A DNA stretch of 41,076 nucleotides from an uncultured Eubacteriales bacterium (GTDB lineage: Bacteria; Bacillota; Clostridia; Christensenellales; Aristaeellaceae): positions 1 to 41,076 of the forward strand of contig CACWVN010000005.1 of the NCBI GenBank assembly GCA_902764285.1, read 5' to 3'. Below the pieces are notes generated by a model that saw only the letters and a list, made by a program, of their open reading frames with translations, did no database searches and had not been told where the DNA came from. This document shows positions 7,943 to 14,252 of the stretch, one piece after another; the first letter of the stretch is position 1; each line of letters opens with the position of its first letter. A program made the translations under genes and the position numbers.

Positions 7943-9187
7943 ATGCGCAAGATCGTCGCCGCGCTGCTGCTGTCCGTCGCGCTGCTGTGCCTGCCCCTGG
8001 GCGGCCGGGGCGAGGAAATCGACCTGTCCCCCACCGCCGCGCCCACCGCCGAACCCGAACCCGCAGCGGATCCGACGCCCGTCGCCGTCGCGCCGCTGCT
8101 GGAGGCGCCGCCGTTCCAGTGCGAATGCGCAGCCATGCTGCTGATGGAAGCGGACACCGGCCAGATCATCTTTGAAATGAACGCCGATTCCCCGCGCCCG
8201 GTGGCCTCGATCACCAAGGTGATGACGATCCTGCTGACGCTGGAGGCGCTGGACCAGGGCCGGCTGAAGGCGGATGACGTCGTGGCCGTCTCGCCGGAGG
8301 CCGCGGGCATGGGCGGTTCGCAGGTGCTGCTGGACGCGGGCGAGCGGCAGAGCGTATCCACGCTGCTGAAGTGCGCGATCGTGGGCAGCGCCAACGATGC
8401 CGCCGTGGCGCTGGCGGAGGCCATGTACGGCAGCGAGGCCGCCTGCGCGGACGCCATGAACCGCCGGGCCGAACAGCTGGGCATGGCGAACACCCATTTC
8501 GTCAACTGCACCGGCCTGCCCGCCGAGGGCCAGCAGACCACCGCCCGGGACGTGGCCGTCATGTCGCGCCGGATGTTCGCCCATCCCGCCTATTTCGATT
8601 ATTCCGCCGTGTGGATGGAGGACATCGACCACGGCGACGGGCGCATCACCCAGCTGGTGAACACCAACAAGCTGATCAAGCTGTACGACGGCTGCGACGG
8701 TGGCAAGACCGGCTCCACCGGCGAGGCGGGCTACTGCGTCACCGCCACGGCCCGGCGCGGCGGCATGCGGCTGATCGCCGTGGTGCTGGGCGCTTCCGAG
8801 GGCAAGCAGCGCTTCGCCATCGCCCGGCAGATGTTCGATTACGGCTTCGCCAACTACCGGCTGTACCCGGTGGCGCAGCGCGGCACCCGGGTGAAGGGGC
8901 AGCTGCCGGTGACCGGTGGCGCGGCGGACGGCGTGACGCTGGCGCTGGACGGCGATCTGACGCTGCTGATCCCCAAGGGCGGCGAGCAGGCCGTGACGCT
9001 GACGCCCGAACTGCCGGAAACCCTCCCCGCGCCGGTGACGGCCGGCCAGGCCGTGGGCCGCGTGGTCGTCCGGCTGAACGGCCGCGAGGTGGCCGGGATC
9101 CCCGTCGTCGCCCGCGAAGACGTGGCGGCCCGCGGACTGGCCCCCGGCCTGCGGCGTCTGTGGGAGCACTGGCTGGCCGTGGGATAG
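7943..9187 (+). CDS. D-alanyl-D-alanine carboxypeptidase (DacF-like low-molecular-mass PBP)
   Basis: Trims the terminal D-alanine of peptidoglycan stem peptides outside the membrane. The 414-residue protein has a signal peptide (MRKIVAALLLSVALLCLPLG, cleavage near 24), a Pro/Ala-rich linker, then the serine-peptidase S11 domain with SITK (89-92; nucleophile S89, K92), SAN (149-151) and KTG (255-257), and a C-terminal PBP5-type beta domain (about 290-385). The C-terminus HWLAVG follows a predicted amphipathic stretch. ATG at 7943 follows GGAGG; an ATG at 7925 precedes the ribosome-binding site and would spoil the signal peptide. Single gene between two terminators. Confidence 0.96.
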   Translation: MRKIVAALLLSVALLCLPLGGRGEEIDLSPTAAPTAEPEPAADPTPVAVAPLLEAPPFQCECAAMLLMEADTGQIIFEMNADSPRPVASITKVMTILLTLEALDQGRLKADDVVAVSPEAAGMGGSQVLLDAGERQSVSTLLKCAIVGSANDAAVALAEAMYGSEAACADAMNRRAEQLGMANTHFVNCTGLPAEGQQTTARDVAVMSRRMFAHPAYFDYSAVWMEDIDHGDGRITQLVNTNKLIKLYDGCDGGKTGSTGEAGYCVTATARRGGMRLIAVVLGASEGKQRFAIARQMFDYGFANYRLYPVAQRGTRVKGQLPVTGGAADGVTLALDGDLTLLIPKGGEQAVTLTPELPETLPAPVTAGQAVGRVVVRLNGREVAGIPVVAREDVAARGLAPGLRRLWEHWLAVG

Positions 9188-9202
9188 AGGCGCGCTCCAT
9201 TC

Positions 9203-9230
9203 AACGATCCCCGCACGCGCGGGGATCGTT
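9203..9230 (+). terminator. Terminator after the carboxypeptidase gene
   Basis: AACGATCCCCGC (9203-9214), loop ACGC, GCGGGGATCGTT (9219-9230): perfect 12-bp stem followed by AATTTTG. Confidence 0.85.
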
Positions 9231-9268
9231 AATTTTGTGGAAATATATATCCTTCCGCAAAATATCGC

Positions 9269-9299
9269 TTGACATATAATACTATGTGTCGTATTATAT
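9269..9299 (+). promoter_or_regulatory. Promoter with overlapping palindromic operator for the padR operon
   Basis: TTGACA (9269-9274), 17-base spacer, TATTAT (9292-9297). Between and over these boxes lies a perfect inverted repeat, ATATAATAC (9274-9282), eight-base spacer TATGTGTC, GTATTATAT (9291-9299). A dimeric winged-helix protein binding here would shut RNA polymerase out. PadR proteins commonly autoregulate, so the product of the adjacent gene is the likely ligand. Confidence 0.85.
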
Positions 9300-9320
9300 T
9301 ATACGCAAGGAGGTGATCCC

Positions 9321-9632
9321 ATGGACGTACAGCTGAAGCGCGGCATACTGGACGCGTGCGTGCTGACGGTGCTCAGCCGCGGGGATTCCTACGGCTACCG
9401 GCTGATCCGCGACGTGGGCGACATCATCGACGTGTCGGAATCCACGCTGTATCCCATCCTGAAGCGGCTGGAGGCCGGCGGACAGGTGACGGTGTATTCC
9501 ATGGAACACAACGGAAGGCTGCGCAAGTATTACCGGATCACGGACAGCGGCCGGCAGCGCATCCGGGAATTTCTGGATCAATGGCGGGAGCTGGCCCGCG
9601 TACTGGCGAGAATCGAAGCGGAGGTGGAATGA
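9321..9632 (+). CDS. PadR family transcriptional regulator
   Basis: Short winged-helix repressor of 103 residues, the small (PadR-s2-like) form without the long C-terminal extension. It shows LKRGILDACVLTVLS, GYRLIRDVG, the recognition helix region VSESTLYPILKRLEAGGQV, and the wing RLRKYYRITDSGRQRI, all typical of PadR, then a short dimerisation helix. The start has an unusually complete Shine-Dalgarno (AAGGAGGTGATC). It overlaps nothing but lies one base from the next gene and shares its transcript. The palindrome in its promoter suggests autoregulation. The inducing signal is unknown. Confidence 0.95.
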   Translation: MDVQLKRGILDACVLTVLSRGDSYGYRLIRDVGDIIDVSESTLYPILKRLEAGGQVTVYSMEHNGRLRKYYRITDSGRQRIREFLDQWRELARVLARIEAEVE

Positions 9633-9633
9633 C

Positions 9634-10677
9634 ATGACCAAGAACGAATTCATGCAGGCGCTGCGGGAGCGGACCGCCGCCCTGCCCCGGGAAGAGCGCG
9701 AGCGCCTGGAGGAGTATTACAACGAGATCATCGACGACTGCGTTGAGGACGGCATCGACGAGGAGGAGGCCGTGGCCGCGCTGCGCAGCCCGGACGACCT
9801 GATGCGCGAACTGCTGCCCGCGAATGATGCTTCCGCCGCGGGCGAAGCTTCCCGGCCGCAATCCGGCGAGGTCGTGGACGCGCTGCGCAGCCTGGACGTG
9901 CGCGTGCGGCACGCGGACGTGACGCTGCGGCAGGCGCCGCTGGACAACGGCGCGGCGGCGCAGGTGCAGTTCTCCGACCCGAACCGCTTCTCGTGGCACA
10001 TGAACGGCGACGCGCTGGAGATCGTGGAGAATCCCCCGGAATCGAAGTTCAGCCTGTTCGGGCTGCTGGATCTGGGCACGCGCAACCTGGGGAGCGTCAC
10101 CGTCACGCTGGCCGTCGGTCTGGAAGGCGCGCTGAACGGCTCCAGCGCCTCCGGTGACCTGACCGCGGACGGGCTGGAGGTCGGCGGACCGGCGAGCCTG
10201 AGCAGCCAGTCCGGCGACGTGAAGCTGCGCGGCTTCGCGTGCGCAGGCGACGTGAAGCTGCGCACTCTCAGCGGCGATATCGACGTGCGCGACGCCCGCT
10301 GCGCCGAAGTGAACCTGTCCACCGCGTCCGGCGACATCGAGATCGACCGCGGCGGCGCGGCGGCGGTATTCGCCAAGTCCGCCAGCGGCGACGTGCGCAT
10401 CGACGAGTTCGACTGCGGCGACCGGCTGGCCGTGGACACCGCCAGCGGCGACATCGACCTGTCGCGGTGCCTGGCGCCCGCAATGCAGCTGAACGCCATC
10501 AGCGGCGACATCGACGTGCGCCTGCCCAACCGCGCGGGCAAGTGCGATATCAACGCCGACACCCGCTCCGGCCGCATCCGCCTGCCGCGGGAATGGACGC
10601 CCGCCGACAACGCTGGCACCTGCCGCGTCAGCGCGCGCAGCGTCAGCGGCGACATCACCGTAACCATCGTGGAATGA
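9634..10677 (+). CDS. HAAS (DUF1700)-DUF4097 fusion protein
   Basis: Function unknown; such proteins are typical partners of PadR regulators. The 347-residue protein has an N-terminal HAAS three-helix domain (about 1-65: MTKNEFMQALRERTAALPREERERLEEYY ... ALRSPDDL is shown in parts at residues 1-55) followed by a DUF4097 beta-solenoid from about 85 to the end, with roughly nine regularly spaced S-G-D/S-G-R turns (for example LSSQSGDVKL, LSGDIDV, ASGDIEI, ASGDVRI, ASGDIDL, ISGDIDV, VSGDITV). There is no signal peptide and no clear membrane segment, so it looks cytoplasmic. ATG at 9634 begins two bases after the padR stop. A strong terminator follows. Confidence 0.9.
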   Translation: MTKNEFMQALRERTAALPREERERLEEYYNEIIDDCVEDGIDEEEAVAALRSPDDLMRELLPANDASAAGEASRPQSGEVVDALRSLDVRVRHADVTLRQAPLDNGAAAQVQFSDPNRFSWHMNGDALEIVENPPESKFSLFGLLDLGTRNLGSVTVTLAVGLEGALNGSSASGDLTADGLEVGGPASLSSQSGDVKLRGFACAGDVKLRTLSGDIDVRDARCAEVNLSTASGDIEIDRGGAAAVFAKSASGDVRIDEFDCGDRLAVDTASGDIDLSRCLAPAMQLNAISGDIDVRLPNRAGKCDINADTRSGRIRLPREWTPADNAGTCRVSARSVSGDITVTIVE

Positions 10678-10696
10678 CGGTCCGCGGCGCGCAAAG

Positions 10697-10731
10697 CGGC
10701 CTGTCCCCCAATCGGGGACAGGCCGTTTTTT
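10697..10731 (+). terminator. Strong intrinsic terminator after the padR operon
   Basis: CGGCCTGTCCCC (10697-10708), five-base loop, GGGGACAGGCCG (10714-10725), six T. Perfect 12-bp stem. Confidence 0.95.
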
Positions 10732-10750
10732 CGTGTTCAGCCAAAGGAAG

Positions 10751-10815
10751 GAACCCCTCCGGCGGGAACCGTCGCCGGCGCCCGCCATCGGGGTTCGCAA
10801 AGGGCTTGCGCCCTT
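10751..10815 (-). terminator. Tandem hairpins at the 3' end of pgi
   Basis: AAGGGC-TTGC-GCCCTT (10800-10815) overlaps the pgi stop; beyond it GAACCCC (10751-10757) pairs with GGGGTTC (10790-10796) and encloses GGCGGG (10761-10766) paired with CCCGCC (10781-10786). No T-run on the minus strand, so termination strength is uncertain. Confidence 0.5.
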
Positions 10816-12220
10816 ACAGGATGTACTCGGCCTTGCGGGCGGGGCGGTTCTTCATCTCCTCGCGCTTGGCGGTGTGCACGTCGGAATCATAGCCCATCAC
10901 GGCGTAGGCCGCCAGCTTGGATTCCTCCACGCCGGGCTGGTTGAACGTGTTGATGTTCAGCAGCGCGCCGGCATAGGCGGTGCACAGCTCGAAGAAGTAC
11001 AGCAGCTGGCCGATGGTGTTCGCGTTCACCTCCGGCAGCGTGATGATCTGGGCCATGCGCTGGGCCTTGAACAGCGCGTACTCGGTGCCCTGGCGCTCGG
11101 CCTCGATCAGCTGGTTGTGGCTCTTGCCGCCCAGGAAGGCGATGGTGGGGATATCGTCGCAGCCGTGGGGAATGGGTGTGGTGGCGCGGAAGTTTTCCAC
11201 CTGCAGGAAGGTGATCACCTTGTCGAAGGGGCCCTCGGTGTACAGCTGCAGCTGGCTGTGCTGGTCGGTGACGCCCAGCGTCTTGATGGGCGTCTGGCCG
11301 GCGTTGCAGGGCTGGCCGTCCAGCGTCAGGTTCTTGCCCAGCGACTCGGCCCACAGCTGGGCGTACCAGTCGGCCATCAGCTTCAGGCTGTCGGCGTAGG
11401 GCATCATCACGGACATGTTCGCGCCCTTCTGCATCGCCAGCACCATCAGCCCGGCATCCAGCAGCGCGGGGTTCTGCATCGCGTCGTCGCTCTTGCAGCG
11501 CTCGTCCATCTCGCGGGCGCCGGCCACAAGCGCGCGGATATCGATGTTGCACACCGCCGCGGCGATCAGGCCCACCGGGCACAGCTCGGAAAAGCGGCCG
11601 CCCACGCCGTCGGGGATGTAGAAGGTCTTGAAGCCCTCGCGCTTCGCGATCTTGATCAAAAAGCCCTTGTTCTGGCTGGTGGTGATGATGATGTGCCGCT
11701 TCCAGTCGTCGCCGCAGGCCTTCTGCAGCGCAGTGCTGATGATCAGATACTGGCTCATGGTCTCGGCCGTGCCGCCGGACTTGGTGATCACGTTGAAGCA
11801 GGTTTTTTTCAGGTCGATCACGTCCAGCAGCGCCGCCATGCGCTCGGGATCGATGTTGTCTTCGATGTACAGCCGCGGCGCGCCGCGCTTTTCGGCGGGC
11901 AGCTCGTTATAGTGCAGGTGGTTCAGCGCCTGCTGCACCGCCGCGGGGCCCAGGGCGCTGCCGCCGATGCCCAGCACCACGAAGGCTTCGAACTGGTCGC
12001 GGACCTGCGCGGCCGTGGCTTCGATCTCGGACAGGATGTCGTCCTGGTTGTAGGGCAGGTCCATCCAGCCCTGCATATCCACGCCGCGCCCGGCTTCCAC
12101 CGCCGCGTGCGCCTTTTTCAGCGCGGGCATCATATTATCCAGATCTTCCCGGGCGATGCCCCGGGGACCGACGTATTCCGCCATCATGGGATTGACGTCC
12201 AGGCGAATCCGATTGCTCAT
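10814..12220 (-). CDS. pgi: Glucose-6-phosphate isomerase
   Basis: Interconverts glucose-6-phosphate and fructose-6-phosphate in glycolysis and gluconeogenesis. About 468 residues, the short bacterial form. Family motifs are VVLGIGGSALGPAAVQQAL, the sugar-phosphate contact VITKSGGTAETMSQ, GVGGRFSELCPVGL, the PGI signature region with QLYTEGPFDKVITF and the C-terminal FELCTAYAGALLNINTFNQPGVEESK with the catalytic lysine. Two ATGs lie six bases apart (12226 and 12220); GGAGG is three bases from the first and nine from the second, so the second is preferred. Monocistronic, with its own promoter. Confidence 0.97.
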   Translation of the reverse strand: MSNRIRLDVNPMMAEYVGPRGIAREDLDNMMPALKKAHAAVEAGRGVDMQGWMDLPYNQDDILSEIEATAAQVRDQFEAFVVLGIGGSALGPAAVQQALNHLHYNELPAEKRGAPRLYIEDNIDPERMAALLDVIDLKKTCFNVITKSGGTAETMSQYLIISTALQKACGDDWKRHIIITTSQNKGFLIKIAKREGFKTFYIPDGVGGRFSELCPVGLIAAAVCNIDIRALVAGAREMDERCKSDDAMQNPALLDAGLMVLAMQKGANMSVMMPYADSLKLMADWYAQLWAESLGKNLTLDGQPCNAGQTPIKTLGVTDQHSQLQLYTEGPFDKVITFLQVENFRATTPIPHGCDDIPTIAFLGGKSHNQLIEAERQGTEYALFKAQRMAQIITLPEVNANTIGQLLYFFELCTAYAGALLNINTFNQPGVEESKLAAYAVMGYDSDVHTAKREEMKNRPARKAEYIL

Positions 12221-12255
12221 ACTCATTAACCTCCATTTTGATTTGATGCGCTTCC

Positions 12256-12284
12256 ATTATAAAGCAAAACCGCGGAACATGCAA
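12256..12284 (-). promoter_or_regulatory. Promoter of pgi
   Basis: Minus strand TTGCAT (12279-12284), 17-base spacer, perfect TATAAT (12256-12261). Confidence 0.8.
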
Positions 12285-12306
12285 CCGCCGTTTCCATGAA
12301 TTCCCT

Positions 12307-12336
12307 TTGATTTTGGCCCCGCGTTTGTGTGATAAT
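12307..12336 (+). promoter_or_regulatory. Probable promoter of the DUF3810-like gene
   Basis: TTGATT (12307-12312), 18-base spacer, GATAAT (12331-12336) preceded by TGT. Divergent from the pgi promoter. Confidence 0.6.
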
Positions 12337-12383
12337 TCGGTTACAGCCATGCATGCCCGTCACAGCGAGGAGGCGAACCGAAC

Positions 12384-13307
12384 ATGAAACCCCGTCGCCG
12401 GCACATCGCCGCGCCGCTGGCCGCGGCGGCGCTTCTGCTGCCGTGCGCAGCCAGCCCGGCGCTGGCCGCGCGCTGGCGGGACGGTTTTTCCCGGCCCGCA
12501 ATGCTGGCGCTGAACCGGCTCACCGCCTGCGCGCCCTTCCCCGTCGCCGAACCGCTGGTGCTGGCGGCGGCGGGATGCGCGCTGCTGACGCTGGCAGCGG
12601 CGCTGGTGCGCAGCCTGGCGCAGCGGAAGATCGCCCCGCTGGCGCGCTGGCTGCGCGGGATGCTGCGGGCGTGCCTGATCCTGGGCGGCATCGTCGCGCT
12701 GCTGTGGGCGCCCGTGAAGCTCTCCGGAATCGCGGAGGCGCCGGCCCCGCCGGACGCGGAGCGTCTGGAGGCGCTGTGCGCGGAACTGGCCGACGCGCTG
12801 AAGGCCGGGTCCGGAGGGTTCCCCGAGCCGCAGGCGGCGCTGCGGCGCGTTCCGGAGGTCGCCGGGATGCCCGGCTGCGCGGTGAAGGCGGCGCGCTACC
12901 CGGAATGGATGCGGGCGATGGGCATCGCGGGGCTGTTCGCGCCGCCTACCGGAGAGGCGATCGTGGACGCCTCCGCGCCGTCGGAATTGATGCCGTTCAC
13001 CGCCGTGCACGAGATGATGCACCTGAACGGCGTCGCCGACGAGGGCGAGGCCAACATCGCCGCGTGGCAGCGGTGCCTGGACGCGGGCGGCGAATTCGCG
13101 GAATCGGCCCGGCTGTGGGCGCTGCGCTACGCCATGGGGATGCTGCGGCGGGCAGACGAAAGCGCCTGGCGGCGGGCCTGTCAGGCGCTGGAGGGGACCC
13201 CGGCGGCGCGCTTTTGCGGCGGAACCGCGGAGACCGCGACGCCGCTGCGCCTGTGGGGAAGCGGCAACTACGCCGCGCTGGTAAGCTGGCTGGTCGAAAA
13301 GGGATAA
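12384..13307 (+). CDS. DUF3810-like membrane protein with HExxH motif
   Basis: Function unknown; a membrane-bound zinc metallopeptidase is likely. The 307-residue protein has hydrophobic segments at about 9-30, 55-78 and 92-112, then an extracytoplasmic or cytoplasmic domain with APPTGEAIVDASAPSELMPFTAVHEMMHLNG: HEMMH fits HExxH, and EGEANIAAW after it fits the EAN glutamate that acts as third zinc ligand in DUF3810 proteins. The ATG at 12384 follows GAGGAGG. It stands alone between divergent pgi and the convergent MGMT-family genes. The family assignment is from motif order, not a search. Confidence 0.8.
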   Translation: MKPRRRHIAAPLAAAALLLPCAASPALAARWRDGFSRPAMLALNRLTACAPFPVAEPLVLAAAGCALLTLAAALVRSLAQRKIAPLARWLRGMLRACLILGGIVALLWAPVKLSGIAEAPAPPDAERLEALCAELADALKAGSGGFPEPQAALRRVPEVAGMPGCAVKAARYPEWMRAMGIAGLFAPPTGEAIVDASAPSELMPFTAVHEMMHLNGVADEGEANIAAWQRCLDAGGEFAESARLWALRYAMGMLRRADESAWRRACQALEGTPAARFCGGTAETATPLRLWGSGNYAALVSWLVEKG

Positions 13308-13323
13308 GCCCCGCCGGGGCGCT

Positions 13324-13848
13324 TCACCCGCGGCGCCCGGGCAGGACGGTTTCGCCGGGAACCGCGCCCTCCAGCCGCAGCAGCCGGCGCTTCCGGTCGA
13401 CGCCGCCGGCATAGCCGGTCAGGCTGCCGTCCGCGCCCACGACCCGGTGGCAGGGGATGAAGATCGAAATCGGGTTGCGGGCCACGGCGCCGCCCACGGC
13501 CCGGGCGGAAACCGCCGCTCCGGTGCGCGCAGCCAGCCGCGCGGCAATCCGGCCGTAGGTCGCGGTCTGTCCGCGGGGAATCTCCACGAGCAGCGCCCAC
13601 ACCGCCCGCTGGAAGTCCGAGCCCCGTGGGTTCAGCGCCGGCGCTTCGCCCGGATCCTCGCCGCCGAAGTACGCCGCCAGCCAGCATTCCGCCCGGTCGA
13701 ACGCCGGCAGCGCCCGGTCGCCTTCGTCGCTCTCCAGCGTCCGCGCGAAGTATCGCTGCCCTTCGAACCACAGCCCGGTCAGGGCCTCGCCGTCGCCGGC
13801 CAGCAGCACGCCGCCCAGCGGGGTCTCCAGCCGCCGCGTGTATGCCAT
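13324..13848 (-). CDS. ogt: Methylated-DNA--protein-cysteine S-methyltransferase
   Basis: Suicidal repair of O6-methylguanine by moving the alkyl group to a protein cysteine. The 174-residue protein has an N-terminal Ogt-type domain (about 1-75) and the DNA-binding/active domain with [24 protein letters not shown] (helix-turn-helix entry), the arginine-finger region [16 protein letters not shown], and the IPCHRVVG active site with C133. ATG at 13848 follows GGGAGGG. It lies 25 bases after the short MGMT-family gene on the same strand, so they form a two-gene repair operon. Confidence 0.96.
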   Translation of the reverse strand: MAYTRRLETPLGGVLLAGDGEALTGLWFEGQRYFARTLESDEGDRALPAFDRAECWLAAYFGGEDPGEAPALNPRGSDFQRAVWALLVEIPRGQTATYGRIAARLAARTGAAVSARAVGGAVARNPISIFIPCHRVVGADGSLTGYAGGVDRKRRLLRLEGAVPGETVLPGRRG

Positions 13849-13873
13849 GTCCGTTTCCCTCCCCCAGGATGTA

Positions 13874-14170
13874 TCAGCAGTCCCATTGAAACCGCGCCAT
13901 GTCCACGCAGCCGTTCGGCCTGAACCCCACGCCCTCCGCCAGCAGGCGTTCGCGCTGCTCCGGGAAATGCGGGGCCAGCCGGCCCGCGCCGTTCACCACC
14001 CGGTGGCAGGTATAGCTGCCGTAGAACCCCGCCAGGCTCAGCACCCGGCCCACCAGCCGCGCGTTCCGCTCGCGGCCCACCAACCGGGCGATCTGCCCGT
14101 AGGAGGCCACGCGGCCCCGCGGGATCTCCGCCACCGCGGAGAGGATCTCATAGACCAGGCGCTCATCCAT
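13874..14170 (-). CDS. Short MGMT-family (alkyltransferase-like) DNA-binding protein
   Basis: Single-domain MGMT homologue of 98 residues. It has [18 protein letters not shown], the arginine-finger region [10 protein letters not shown] and [23 protein letters not shown]. The active-site motif is T-C-H-R instead of P-C-H-R, and the alkyltransferase-like proteins have P-W-H-R, so C55 keeps the acceptor position but the conserved proline is gone. It could be a small alkyltransferase or a lesion-sensing protein. ATG at 14170 is preferred to a GTG at 14179 because GGAG lies ten bases before the ATG and nearly touches the GTG. First gene of the repair pair. Confidence 0.85.
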   Translation of the reverse strand: MDERLVYEILSAVAEIPRGRVASYGQIARLVGRERNARLVGRVLSLAGFYGSYTCHRVVNGAGRLAPHFPEQRERLLAEGVGFRPNGCVDMARFQWDC

Positions 14171-14208
14171 GCCGCTCACGCTCCGTTTTTCTTTCGCCCG
14201 CCGACGGC

Positions 14209-14240
14209 AAAGGGGCGCACCCGCGCGGGCGCGCCCCTTT
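14209..14240 (-). terminator. Terminator-like hairpin after the HD-GYP gene
   Basis: AAAGGGGCGC (14209-14218) and GCGCCCCTTT (14231-14240) form a perfect 10-bp stem, with further CCGC/GCGG pairing in the loop. On the minus strand the stem ends in TTT but no longer T-run follows. Confidence 0.7.
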
Positions 14241-14252
14241 CGGCGTCCAGCA

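Noticed and set aside
10733-12229. 498-residue open frame antisense to pgi
   Set aside because: pgi carries all family motifs; the plus-strand frame has no domain.
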